From: JBLMZW01 sp050259035
GTDB taxonomy: Bacteria; Bacillota; Syntrophomonadia; Syntrophomonadales; DTU052
Direction of reading: 5' to 3'
Length of the DNA: 64,000 nucleotides
NCBI GenBank assembly: GCA_050259035.1
Contig: JBLMZW010000188.1
Coordinates: 106,496-170,495, forward strand
Position numbers and translations under genes: made by a program. Positions 17,567 through 25,870 of this stretch are shown piece by piece; the stretch's first letter is position 1, and each line of letters opens with the position of its first letter. The notes under the pieces are model-generated. The model saw only the letters and a program-made list of their open reading frames with translations, was not told the origin of the DNA and made no database searches.

Positions 17567-18502
17567 ATGAGTATCTTGGTAGTAGGATCTGTTGCCTTGG
17601 ACTCAGTTGAAACCCCTTTTGGTAAAGCAGATGACATACTAGGTGGTTCAGCAACATATTTTTCCACATCAGCAAGCTTTTTCACTGATGTAAATTTGGT
17701 TGCTGTTGTTGGAGACGATTTTCCAGAAGAACATATAGAATTTCTTAAGACAAAGAGTATTGATACTAAAGGGTTGGTTAGGGAAAAAGGTAACACCTTT
17801 CGTTGGAAGGGCAGTTACAGCTATGATATGAATGAGGCACATACGCTGGAAACTCACCTAAATGTCTTTGAGAAATTCCGTCCGTTAATACCTGAAGAGT
17901 ATACCTCTTCGGAATACGTTTTCCTGGCCAATATCGATCCTGAACTCCAGTTGGACATACTTGATAAGGTCAGGAATCCTCGTGTTGTTGCTCTAGATAC
18001 TATGAACTATTGGATAAGCAACAAGCCCGAAGCAGTTAAAAGAGTAATGGAACGAGTTGATATAGTTATAATTAATGAGGGAGAAGCCCGGCAGCTTGCC
18101 CAGGAAACTAATCTGATAAAAGCCGCTATACGAATACTGAACATGGGAGTTAATACTCTGGTTATTAAAAGAGGGGAGTACGGCGTCATAATGTTTACTC
18201 ATGATTCCATGTTTGCCGCTCCCGCCTTTCCGTTAACCGATGTTAAAGACCCGACAGGAGCAGGAGATACCTTTGCCGGAGGATTTTTGGGATATTTGGC
18301 CAACACCGGTAATGACAATGAGGCTTGTATCAGACAGGCAATAATATTCGGAAGCATCATGGCTTCATTTAATGTAGAAGACTTTAGTTTAAATCGAATG
18401 CGTAATCTGACATATAAAGAAATCGAAACCCGTTTTAAGAGTTTTAAAACTTTAACCCATTTTGATTCCGCAATAATTAATCTAACCGCTCAGGCAGGGT
18501 AA
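17567..18502 (+). CDS. PfkB family carbohydrate/nucleoside kinase
   Basis: A 311-aa ribokinase-fold kinase. It has the N-terminal glycine pair motif (LGGSATYFSTSASFF) and the intact catalytic C-terminal motif DPTGAGDTFAGGF with the proton-abstracting Asp. The substrate is unknown; the N-terminus VGSVALDSVETPFG resembles uncharacterised sugar or adenosine-kinase-like enzymes. I chose the ATG at 17567 with AGGAG at 17552-17556; a TTG at 17561 is an alternative. It ends at a terminator shared with the convergent ylzJ-like gene. Confidence 0.88.
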   Translation: MSILVVGSVALDSVETPFGKADDILGGSATYFSTSASFFTDVNLVAVVGDDFPEEHIEFLKTKSIDTKGLVREKGNTFRWKGSYSYDMNEAHTLETHLNVFEKFRPLIPEEYTSSEYVFLANIDPELQLDILDKVRNPRVVALDTMNYWISNKPEAVKRVMERVDIVIINEGEARQLAQETNLIKAAIRILNMGVNTLVIKRGEYGVIMFTHDSMFAAPAFPLTDVKDPTGAGDTFAGGFLGYLANTGNDNEACIRQAIIFGSIMASFNVEDFSLNRMRNLTYKEIETRFKSFKTLTHFDSAIINLTAQAG

Positions 18503-18513
18503 TAGTCGGGCAT

Positions 18514-18547
18514 AAAAGGAGCCTGTCAATTATGGCAGGCTCCTTTT
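18514..18547. terminator. bidirectional terminator between pfkB-like and ylzJ-like genes
   Basis: AAAAGGAGCCTG (18514-18525) pairs perfectly with CAGGCTCCTTTT (18536-18547). A/T runs on both sides let it serve both convergent genes; it overlaps the stop codon of the minus-strand gene. Confidence 0.9.
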
Positions 18548-18767
18548 ATTGTTTAATCATCATCATCATCTCAATTTCAGTACCTGGTTGGTATTCAGGA
18601 CGCAGGTAATCATTGGGATTAGACGAGATTAGTCTTACTATTGTAGCCCGGTTTTCCCCCCGGGGAAAGACTAAAAGTTTAGAAGCTTCCCCTAATTCTA
18701 TTTCAATTTCTTTGTATTCCTCAGGCCAGGAATTAAGGTATTGATCAACATCGGTAAATATTATCAA
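18546..18767 (-). CDS. YlzJ-like protein
   Basis: The 73-aa product matches the YlzJ family, best seen in VRLISSNPNDYLRPEYQPG, which corresponds to the conserved VRLIS-x-P-x-DYL-x-P segment. Its function is not known. In Bacillus ylzJ follows tepA; the same pairing is kept here, with a 4-base ATGA overlap with the tepA stop, but both genes are on the strand opposite to their neighbours. Confidence 0.8.
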   Translation of the reverse strand: MIIFTDVDQYLNSWPEEYKEIEIELGEASKLLVFPRGENRATIVRLISSNPNDYLRPEYQPGTEIEMMMMIKQ

Positions 18768-19459
18768 TTAACATGCCTCCCCGAATTTATGATGGTGTGG
18801 AGATGGGCAGTTGCTTCTTTAATTCCTCCTACCTCATCAATTAACCCGGATTCAACTGCATCTTTGCCTACCAATAATGTCCCAATGTCTCTAGCTAATT
18901 CGCCGGTCCGAAACATCAATTCTCGGAAACGCGTATCTGTTATTCGAGAATGGCTAGTTACAAATCTGATAACCCGATCCTGCATTTTCTCCAGATATTC
19001 GTAGGTTTGAACGACACCAATTACCAGACCGGTTAATCTTATGGGGTGAATTGTCATAGTAGCGGTATGTGCAATAAAGGAATAATTGGTGCTTACTGCG
19101 ATAGGCACTCCTATACTATGTCCTCCACCCAGCACAATCGAAACCGAGGGCTTAGACATACTGGATATCATCTCTGCAATGGCCAAACCAGCTTCGACAT
19201 CTCCGCCTACCGTGTTTAATACTATTAGTAACCCCTTAATATCCGGGTTTTCTTCTACCGCTACTAACTGAGGAATAATGTGTTCGTATTTTGTGGTTTT
19301 ATTCTGCGGTGGTAGAACCATATGACCTTCAATTTGTCCAATTATGGAAAGACAATGAATTTCACTTTTGAAACCCGGCAATTCAAATTGTCCAAAATCC
19401 TTAAGAGTAGCGTTTTGCGCCTTGGGAGAATTTTCAGTTGTTTCCATTCTATTTTGCAT
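18764..19459 (-). CDS. tepA: ClpP-like serine protease TepA
   Basis: This is a 231-aa member of the ClpP/crotonase family named TepA (translocation-enhancing protein) in Bacillus. The nucleophile Ser115 lies in GGGHSIGVPI and the catalytic His138 in TIHPIRLTG; the oxyanion segment NTVGGDVEAG is present. It lacks a signal peptide and is expected to act in the cytoplasm. The start is the ATG at 19459 with GGAGG just upstream (CCTCC at 19468-19472 on the plus strand). It overlaps ylzJ-like by 4 bases. It diverges from the agr-like locus. Confidence 0.9.
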   Translation of the reverse strand: MQNRMETTENSPKAQNATLKDFGQFELPGFKSEIHCLSIIGQIEGHMVLPPQNKTTKYEHIIPQLVAVEENPDIKGLLIVLNTVGGDVEAGLAIAEMISSMSKPSVSIVLGGGHSIGVPIAVSTNYSFIAHTATMTIHPIRLTGLVIGVVQTYEYLEKMQDRVIRFVTSHSRITDTRFRELMFRTGELARDIGTLLVGKDAVESGLIDEVGGIKEATAHLHTIINSGRHVN

Positions 19460-19632
19460 GATTAAACCTCCACGACATCTTTTGTGTTTTAGTCTTCCGA
19501 ATTAATTAAAAATTAAACACCGGAGACTATCCCAAATATCGTTTGTCGTTGCTGAATTCAATGAATAAGCAATTAATTATTATTGACTTTTTTGTATTTT
19601 ATATCTTTGTATTGGAAGGAATTACAATTTGA

Positions 19633-20202
19633 GTGTCGAATATTATTAAAAACAATTCATGGATATATAACAATATTAATCCAGGAGCATACGATAAGAT
19701 GATTTTTTTATTAGGAATTGTTCAAGGGATCTTAGAATCAATTGGTATGGTTTCATTTGCTATGGTTTTGGCGCGTTTGGCTATTGACTGGAAACAAGTT
19801 ATTTTTTATGGCACGGTACAGGCTTTAATCGTAGTAGGAGTAAGGTCTTTACACCTATTCTTTGGACTTCATACTTTAATCGGAATAATAGTCATGGTAG
19901 TACTATTATCACGGGTTTTTAATCTTAACACCATTTCAGCATTTCTTTCAACAACAGTTGCTACTTTGGTCTTATGTATAGTCGAAACTTCATTGACCGT
20001 TGGAATAACTCTTGTAACCGGTAGACCCGAACCAATTGTTAGTTCTTTGGAATGGGTAGTAGAAGGAATGCCGCTTGGAATAATAATGATCTTGCTGGCA
20101 CTAGCGGGTTCTTACTGGCAAAAGCGTAGAAAGGATGCGATGAAAACTGAGTTATCTGAGTTGGAGCAAGAAAACAGCGGCTTTTCTGGCCCAACATTCT
20201 GA
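19633..20202 (+). CDS. integral membrane protein of the agr-like locus
   Basis: The 189-aa product has about five hydrophobic helices (around residues 24-45, 57-75, 80-93, 100-125 and 145-160), then a charged tail (QKRRKDAMKTELSELEQ). No family is recognised with confidence. It overlaps the start of the AgrB-like gene, so it is probably translated with it and may help process, export or sense the peptide; this is inference. The start is uncertain: GTG at 19633, or ATG at 19699 with AGGAG at 19683-19687. Confidence 0.7.
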   Translation: MSNIIKNNSWIYNNINPGAYDKMIFLLGIVQGILESIGMVSFAMVLARLAIDWKQVIFYGTVQALIVVGVRSLHLFFGLHTLIGIIVMVVLLSRVFNLNTISAFLSTTVATLVLCIVETSLTVGITLVTGRPEPIVSSLEWVVEGMPLGIIMILLALAGSYWQKRRKDAMKTELSELEQENSGFSGPTF

Positions 20203-20773
20203 TTCCAATGAAGATGTTCAACACATCCTGGCTTATGCAATCGAGTTCTTAGTACTTACAACCGGAGAATTTTTAGCAGTCATATTAATCGGGTGGATTT
20301 TAGGTGTGCTTGCTGAAACAAGTATTATTCTTATTATAACGGCCTCTTTAAGGATTTGTGCTGGAGGTGCTCATAGTCAATCAGCTTTAAAATGCGCCTT
20401 CATTACAGTAAGCATTTTTCCCGGACTGGGCTTTCTGGCCCAAATGCTATCCTGGCTTCCGCCCCAAATCACATATATTTCATTCATTTTTACTTTTCTA
20501 GTCCTGTTGTTGTTAGTATGGAAGCTAGCCCCGGTAGAAAATATAGCTGCTCCGATTATCTCACCGTTACGCAGAAGTCGGTTAAGAATAATTTCCATCT
20601 CAATAGTCGTGCTAATCGCAATATTTGTCGTCATAATGAGACTCCTAATGTATTTTGATCCAAGCTGGATAATGGCTGTTATATTTGGTATGGGATGGAT
20701 GGCTATTATTTTATGTCCGGCAGGGGCTAAACTTTTTTCGATTATTGACCACCCTCACTTTAAGGGAGGTTGA
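20156..20773 (+). CDS. agrB: AgrB-like peptide-processing membrane endopeptidase
   Basis: AgrB cuts the C-terminal tail from the AgrD precursor and forms a thiolactone intermediate. The product has the hallmark RICAGGAHSQSALKC with His and Cys seven residues apart. Counted from a CTG at 20156 they are His73 and Cys80 in a 205-aa protein, close to His77/Cys84 of Staphylococcus AgrB, which supports this start. Several hydrophobic helices follow. The frame is open from 20144 but the first canonical start codon is the GTG at 20306, which would delete the N-terminus and first helix. Translation may begin at a non-canonical codon, or by coupling or frameshift from the overlapping upstream gene. Confidence 0.82.
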   Translation: MSWSKKTAAFLAQHSDSNEDVQHILAYAIEFLVLTTGEFLAVILIGWILGVLAETSIILIITASLRICAGGAHSQSALKCAFITVSIFPGLGFLAQMLSWLPPQITYISFIFTFLVLLLLVWKLAPVENIAAPIISPLRRSRLRIISISIVVLIAIFVVIMRLLMYFDPSWIMAVIFGMGWMAIILCPAGAKLFSIIDHPHFKGG

Positions 20774-20801
20774 TATAGGAACAATAGAGGAGGTGACAAG
20801 G

Positions 20802-20933
20802 ATGAGAAGAGCCAAAACATGGATTTTGGGATCAACTATTGCACTTCTTACTCTATTCGCCGGAGTCGCTTCTGCATCAGCATGTTTTATCTTTCATTAT
20901 CAGCCAGTAGTGCCACAATCTCTAAGGAAGTAA
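20802..20933 (+). CDS. agrD: AgrD-like cyclic (thio)lactone autoinducer precursor
   Basis: A 43-aa peptide starts at the ATG at 20802 behind GAGGAGG (20787-20793). It has the three AgrD parts: a positively charged amphipathic/hydrophobic leader (residues 1-26), a core around Cys28 (ACFIFHY) and a tail QPVVPQSLRK with the conserved P..L. Aligning the tail to Staphylococcus AgrD-I (DEVEVPKEL) puts the cut after His32, giving a five-residue ring CFIFH; a six-residue ring ending at Tyr33 is the alternative. It lies 28 bases after agrB, as expected for its processing partner. Confidence 0.85.
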   Translation: MRRAKTWILGSTIALLTLFAGVASASACFIFHYQPVVPQSLRK

Positions 20934-20961
20934 CTTGGTTATTCGGAGAAATCAATGTTTT

Positions 20962-20981
20962 AAAGAAAAGGGTTTCTTTTT
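20962..20981 (+). terminator. weak terminator or attenuator after agrD
   Basis: AAAGAAA (20962-20968) / TTTCTTT (20973-20979) with an AGGG loop, followed by T. It is AT-rich, so partial read-through to the kinase gene is plausible. Confidence 0.5.
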
Positions 20982-21019
20982 AAAATGAATTACAGTAATA
21001 GACGTCCAGTTGGATTTAG

Positions 21020-21048
21020 AAAGCGGTCCAGACGTACTGGGCCGCTTT
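21020..21048 (+). other. stable hairpin in front of the hybrid kinase gene
   Basis: AAAGCGGTCCAG (21020-21031) pairs with CTGGGCCGCTTT (21037-21048), 12 bp with one G-U pair and an ACGTA loop. No T run follows, and the kinase ribosome site starts 10 bases later, so it may be a processing or mRNA-stability element that sets the agrD-to-kinase ratio. Confidence 0.6.
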
Positions 21049-21070
21049 CGTCCTAACAGGAGGTAAAACT

Positions 21071-23170
21071 TTGAATAATGAAAGGGAAAGAAACTCCTTT
21101 ATGAAGGAGTGTATAATAAGGACCCATATAGCCTGTATTATCGTAGTAATGGCGGCAATTTTACAGTATTTTAACATGAGGCTGCAGGATGTAATGAAGG
21201 CGTATTTCATTTACTTTTCCATAATACTATTTTTATTCTATTTAGAAATTAGAATTCTAACGGTTTTTGAAAGTCATAATTCTGACTTCATAAGCCAGAG
21301 AAAACGATCATTGTATTTGAAAGGTTTTTACATCGGATTTCCGCTTGCATTAGCTCTGGTAATTGTTTTTCTTACTGAAAACAGAGTTCCCTATGTAGCC
21401 ACGATTCTATTTCTTCCGGTAATTATAGCGGGATCCCTGGCTGGCAAAAGACCCGCCTACTTTGTCACAGTTATTGGTGCAGTAATACTTGTTACTCAAG
21501 AATTACTTTTTACCAATATTGGTATAAGAGGAATCATAGTCGAGAACCTAATATTGGTTAGTGGGATGGGTGTTGTAGGCTGGTTTAGCGGGAACATGTC
21601 TGACATGGAGGAAGATTACAATCTCGAACGCGCTCGCAATGCTAATGAAATTGCCCGTGATAAAGAGTTATTATCGGTAACCCTCAGAAGTATAGGTGAA
21701 GGAGTTATTGCCACCGATGTATCGGGTAGAATCACCATGATGAATGAGTTTGCCGAACGTATGACCGGCTTTAAAATGGAAGAGGTTTACGGTATATATC
21801 TTGGTAAAGCAATGGAAGTATTAAACGCATCCGATGGGGATATGATTGATGATCCCGTTCACCTTATTGTTCGCGGTAAAGGAATTATGGAAATGAACGA
21901 TTACCGTCTAATTAACCGGTATGGACATGAATATAGGGTAGAAGGATCTGGAGCGCCGATCCGAGATACTTCCGGTAAGATCATAGGGGTAGTAATTGTA
22001 TTTCGTGATGTAACTGAAAAGAAAAGAATGGAAAATGAAATGCTGAAGGCCAATAAGATGGAATCGCTGGGAGTCCTGGCGGGCGGTCTGGCTCATGATT
22101 TCAATAACTTGTTAACGGTGATTGGTGGAAACATATCCCTGGCGAGAATGGTTACTAGTCAAGATGATATCGCAGAAATTTTAGTCGAAGGCGAAAGAGC
22201 AGCTCAGCAAGCCAAACAGATAACCCAACAATTGATGACGATCGCACGAGGAAATGCTCCGGTGAAGAAGACAGCATCTATAGCGCGCCTAGTAACGCAG
22301 TCAACAGGATTCGCATTATGTGGATCGTGGGTTCAGGCCGAACTGATAATGCCACCGGATTTATTCCCTGTTGATGTGGATGAGGGTCAAATTGACCAGG
22401 TTCTAAGCAACTTGATTATTAATTCGATTCAGGCAATGCCTGATGGGGGAACCATTAAAATCAAGGGTGAGAATGTAGTCTTGGAAGACGGGCATATTCC
22501 ATATTTACGGGCTGGTAGATATGTAAAATTGTCAGTAACAGATAATGGCGGTGGTATAGCCGAGTCAATAAAGGAAAAAGTCTTTGATCCGTATTTTACC
22601 ACCAAGACCACTGGGAGTGGATTAGGTCTATCAAGTTGTTACTCAATTTTAAAAAACCACGGTGGTCATATTGATTTGGATTCTGTTCTCGGTATAGGCA
22701 CAACTTTTTATATTTACCTGCCAGCTTCAGTTGGATTAATTAAAGAAGAGGTGATAGAAAGCAAGCTTTCTCGGGGTAATGGCAATATTCTAATCATGGA
22801 TGACGATGTCAGGATTAGAGTGATGTTAACCCAGATGCTGGAGAAGGCAGGATATCGAGTCCAAAGTGCCCGAGATGGACAAGAAGCCGTAGAAAAATAC
22901 TGGGAAGCAAAACAAAGCGAGACTCCTTTTGATGCAGTAATCATGGATTTAACTGTGCCAGGGGGTATGGGCGGTAAAGAGGCTTTTAAGCTTTTGAATT
23001 CTATTGACCCGAATATTAAAGTCATAATTAGCAGCGGATATAGTGACGATCCGGTTGTTACAGAGTATTCGAATTATGGTTTTGCCGGAGTTATAACTAA
23101 ACCTTATCGAGTCGATGAACTTACTCACGTTCTAGGCTTAACCATCAACCCTCAATTAAAAGAAGCTTGA
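21071..23170 (+). CDS. membrane hybrid histidine kinase with C-terminal receiver
   Basis: A 699-aa sensor kinase. The N-terminal ~190 residues form about six transmembrane helices, followed by a PAS domain (about 205-325), a HisKA domain with the phospho-acceptor His342 in GLAHDFNNLL, an HATPase domain with N, G1 and G2 boxes (NLIINSIQAM, DNGGGI, GSGLGLS), and a receiver domain with Asp626 in VIMDLTVPG and a late Lys in TKPYR. No DNA-binding output is fused or adjacent. It follows agrBD and may be the peptide receptor, but it is not of the AgrC type. The TTG at 21071 follows AGGAGG at 7 bases. Confidence 0.9.
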   Translation: MNNERERNSFMKECIIRTHIACIIVVMAAILQYFNMRLQDVMKAYFIYFSIILFLFYLEIRILTVFESHNSDFISQRKRSLYLKGFYIGFPLALALVIVFLTENRVPYVATILFLPVIIAGSLAGKRPAYFVTVIGAVILVTQELLFTNIGIRGIIVENLILVSGMGVVGWFSGNMSDMEEDYNLERARNANEIARDKELLSVTLRSIGEGVIATDVSGRITMMNEFAERMTGFKMEEVYGIYLGKAMEVLNASDGDMIDDPVHLIVRGKGIMEMNDYRLINRYGHEYRVEGSGAPIRDTSGKIIGVVIVFRDVTEKKRMENEMLKANKMESLGVLAGGLAHDFNNLLTVIGGNISLARMVTSQDDIAEILVEGERAAQQAKQITQQLMTIARGNAPVKKTASIARLVTQSTGFALCGSWVQAELIMPPDLFPVDVDEGQIDQVLSNLIINSIQAMPDGGTIKIKGENVVLEDGHIPYLRAGRYVKLSVTDNGGGIAESIKEKVFDPYFTTKTTGSGLGLSSCYSILKNHGGHIDLDSVLGIGTTFYIYLPASVGLIKEEVIESKLSRGNGNILIMDDDVRIRVMLTQMLEKAGYRVQSARDGQEAVEKYWEAKQSETPFDAVIMDLTVPGGMGGKEAFKLLNSIDPNIKVIISSGYSDDPVVTEYSNYGFAGVITKPYRVDELTHVLGLTINPQLKEA

Positions 23171-23428
23171 TAACAAAGAAATTCCCAAAGAATCGCTTCT
23201 TAAACCTTAAAAAATCCCCCCAAATGGGTCAATTCAACTCGTCATTCGCTATTGAAACCCTGATTTTCCATTATTCTATCTTAAACAGTTCTATATCATT
23301 AAGATATTGTATAGTTATAATCTTAGGGACAAGTTCCTTTCTTTAAACCTCGGTACGGGCTATGGACTTGCGGTTAAAGGTTTAATAGGTTAATTTTATT
23401 ATGATACTAATCGTAGGAGAGAAAAGAT
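23171..23428 (+). other. gene-free stretch
   Basis: This AT-rich interval between the hybrid kinase and the uppP remnant holds no frame I can support, no clear promoter and no strong hairpin. GTAGGAGAGAAAAG at 23413-23426 looks like the surviving ribosome site of the remnant gene that follows. Confidence 0.5.
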
Positions 23429-23615
23429 CTGAGCATTATTCAGGCTATTGTTTTGGGTATAGTTCACTTCCCTGATTGGACCTTTAATAACAGTAGTATA
23501 TGGTTGCATAGCAATTCGGTTGGTATTAAAACTATTAAGGCAAGGACACTTATATATATTCGATTACTGTTATTGGGCTTTAAGAATTTTAACCCTGTTT
23601 TCTCAATTGGGTTAG
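23429..23615 (+). pseudogene. uppP: internally deleted undecaprenyl-diphosphatase (uppP/bacA) remnant
   Basis: Reading from the CTG at 23429 gives SIIQAIVLGIVH, the hallmark start of UppP. After about 23465 the match moves to another frame, which reads GPLITVV...IRLVLKLLRQGH...YIFDYCYWALRI and stops at 23613; this resembles the UppP C-terminus. Roughly 200 internal codons, including the active-site motifs, are gone and the two ends are out of frame. A ribosome site (GTAGGAGAG) still precedes it. It cannot encode a working phosphatase. Assignment rests on eye comparison with the family. Confidence 0.65.
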
Positions 23616-23646
23616 GAAAATGGTGAGGAATGCAGGGGGAGGCGTA

Positions 23647-25797
23647 GTGAAAAAGAAAAAACCAGATATAAAAGAAAAACCAAAGGGAAGGATCGAGGTT
23701 AATGCGGCTCTGATAATGGCCGTTGCCGTGTTCCTTTTAATCGGTTTTTTATGTTATAGCGGCAAAGTGGTAGACCAACGAACCATTGGAATCATTGGCA
23801 GTCAAGTTGTCCGGGCCATGAAGATTTTGTTTGGGCCAAGCGCCTTTTTGGTTCCCATTTTAATGGCAATATGGGCGTTACATATGTTTAAGAATCACAC
23901 TTATTGGTCAACCCGAATGTATGGTGTGGTCGCTTTTTACCTGGCCATCCTGGTGTATTGGTCCTTCCATAAAATATCTCCGGGACTCGATGTATGGGAG
24001 TCTGCGCGTTTCGGTAACGTGATGGGTGGGGGATACATCGGAGCGGCTATTACCACTGCTTTAATTAAATTAATGGGTAGATTGGGTGCACAATTACTTA
24101 TTATATTGTCTTTACTTGTTGGATTTGTTCTCATAGTTGATAAACCTCTGCCGGAATTAATTAATCTAATTAAAACTCGTTTTAACGATTTAACGGGTTT
24201 TATTAATCAGCTTGTTTTTTATGAAGAGGAGATATCGACTGAACCCAAAATAGTAGATAATACTCATCGCCAAGTCAAAAAGGAGGCTGACCCAGTATCA
24301 TCTGAACCGGTACCATCGGAGCCTTTGATTGAAGAGGTTCCAAAGCGTCAGGTCAAGGTTCAGCGGCGATTTGATTCATTTAATGGGTATCATCCACCGG
24401 GCTTAGAGTTGCTTAATCTATCTGATTCCGATCGTGGCTTCAGTAAAAGCGACATTAAAGAAAGCATAAAAACCCTTGAAGATACCTTTAACAACTTTGG
24501 AATTAAGATTAAAGTCAATCAGGTTAGCTGTGGTCCCACAGTGACTAGATATGAACTCCAACCTGCACCGGGAGTAAAAGTAAGCAAGATTTTAAGTCTT
24601 ACTGACGATTTACAGCTAAGTCTAGCGGCCTCGGCTATCCGAATTGAAGCGCCTATACCTGGAAAGTCGGCCGTTGGAATTGAAGTCCCTAATGACAAAA
24701 TTGCCCGGGTTGGTTTGCGAACTATTCTAGCATCAAGTCTATTCCAGGATTCCACTCATCCTTTAACAGTAGCATTAGGGCTGGACATCTCGGGAAGCCC
24801 GGTAATAACTAATCTAGCGGATATGCCACATTTGCTTATTGCAGGAGCCACGGGATCCGGCAAAAGTGTTTGTCTGAATAGTTTAATTATCAGCCTTTTA
24901 TACAAAAGCTCCCCTGAAGAATTACGTTTGGTTTTAATTGACCCTAAAATGGTGGAACTAACGGCATTTAACCATATACCACATATATTAACCCCTGTGG
25001 TAACCGATGCTAAGAAAGCATCTCTCGTCTTGCGCTGGATGAACACCGAGATGGAGAAACGATATCAAAGATTTTCACAGGAAGGCGTCAGGGATATTTA
25101 TAGATACAATGAGGTTTCTTCGGATCGTTTACCATTTATCGTTATTATTATTGACGAATTAGCTGACTTAATGATGGTATCTCCGGTTGAAGTTGAAGAC
25201 TCAATTTGTAGACTGGCACAAATGGCCAGGGCTGCAGGAATTCATCTAGTAGTAGCTACCCAAAGACCATCAGTGGATGTGGTAACAGGTATTATTAAGG
25301 CTAATATTCCATCACGGGTAGCCTTTGCAGTATCATCACAAAGCGACTCACGGACGATTATTGATACCGGTGGAGCTGAAAAACTGCTTGGCCGTGGTGA
25401 TATGCTATTTTTCCCGGTTGGATCAGCTAAACCTTTACGGGTACAAGGAGCATATATTTCGGACGCCGAGTTGGAACGAGTTGTTGAATTTCTCAAATTG
25501 AATAATAACCCAAGCCCATTTGAGAACAGGGAATGGGAGACTAGTTTCGTCGATGCCAGTGAAGCAGACTATGAAGACGAATTATTCTGGGATGCGGTCA
25601 GGGTTGTGGTTGAGTCACAGAAAGCTTCCGTATCATTATTACAAAGAAAATTAAGAATAGGATATTCAAGGGCAGCAAGACTTGTAGATATTATGGAGGA
25701 CCGGGGAATAGTATCGGAACCTGACAACAATCGAAAAAGGGAAATATTGATTGATGAGGAACAGCTGAAAAAGCTATCTTCAAGAACGGTGATATGA
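23647..25797 (+). CDS. DNA translocase SpoIIIE/FtsK
   Basis: This protein pumps DNA through the division or sporulation septum. It has four N-terminal transmembrane helices (about residues 20-165), a linker, an alpha domain and a RecA-like motor with Walker A GATGSGKS near residue 400 and Walker B VIIIDELADLM. It ends with the gamma winged-helix domain (SVSLLQRKLRIGYSRAARLVDIME) that reads KOPS/SRS. The position after tepA-ylzJ matches Bacillus spoIIIE. I chose the GTG at 23647 with GGGGGAGG at 23635-23642; an ATG at 23620 is in frame but lacks good spacing. Confidence 0.95.
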   Translation: MKKKKPDIKEKPKGRIEVNAALIMAVAVFLLIGFLCYSGKVVDQRTIGIIGSQVVRAMKILFGPSAFLVPILMAIWALHMFKNHTYWSTRMYGVVAFYLAILVYWSFHKISPGLDVWESARFGNVMGGGYIGAAITTALIKLMGRLGAQLLIILSLLVGFVLIVDKPLPELINLIKTRFNDLTGFINQLVFYEEEISTEPKIVDNTHRQVKKEADPVSSEPVPSEPLIEEVPKRQVKVQRRFDSFNGYHPPGLELLNLSDSDRGFSKSDIKESIKTLEDTFNNFGIKIKVNQVSCGPTVTRYELQPAPGVKVSKILSLTDDLQLSLAASAIRIEAPIPGKSAVGIEVPNDKIARVGLRTILASSLFQDSTHPLTVALGLDISGSPVITNLADMPHLLIAGATGSGKSVCLNSLIISLLYKSSPEELRLVLIDPKMVELTAFNHIPHILTPVVTDAKKASLVLRWMNTEMEKRYQRFSQEGVRDIYRYNEVSSDRLPFIVIIIDELADLMMVSPVEVEDSICRLAQMARAAGIHLVVATQRPSVDVVTGIIKANIPSRVAFAVSSQSDSRTIIDTGGAEKLLGRGDMLFFPVGSAKPLRVQGAYISDAELERVVEFLKLNNNPSPFENREWETSFVDASEADYEDELFWDAVRVVVESQKASVSLLQRKLRIGYSRAARLVDIMEDRGIVSEPDNNRKREILIDEEQLKKLSSRTVI

Positions 25798-25870
25798 TAA
25801 AATTGCTCTAAACAACTGCTTATATTTTAAACGTTTATATAATAGAAACTTGGTTGAGTGGGTGCATTCT

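Noticed and set aside
20685..20801. 39-codon upstream extension of the AgrD frame
   Set aside because: It lies within agrB in another frame and the GAGGAGG site points to the ATG at 20802; the 43-aa form has the normal AgrD size.
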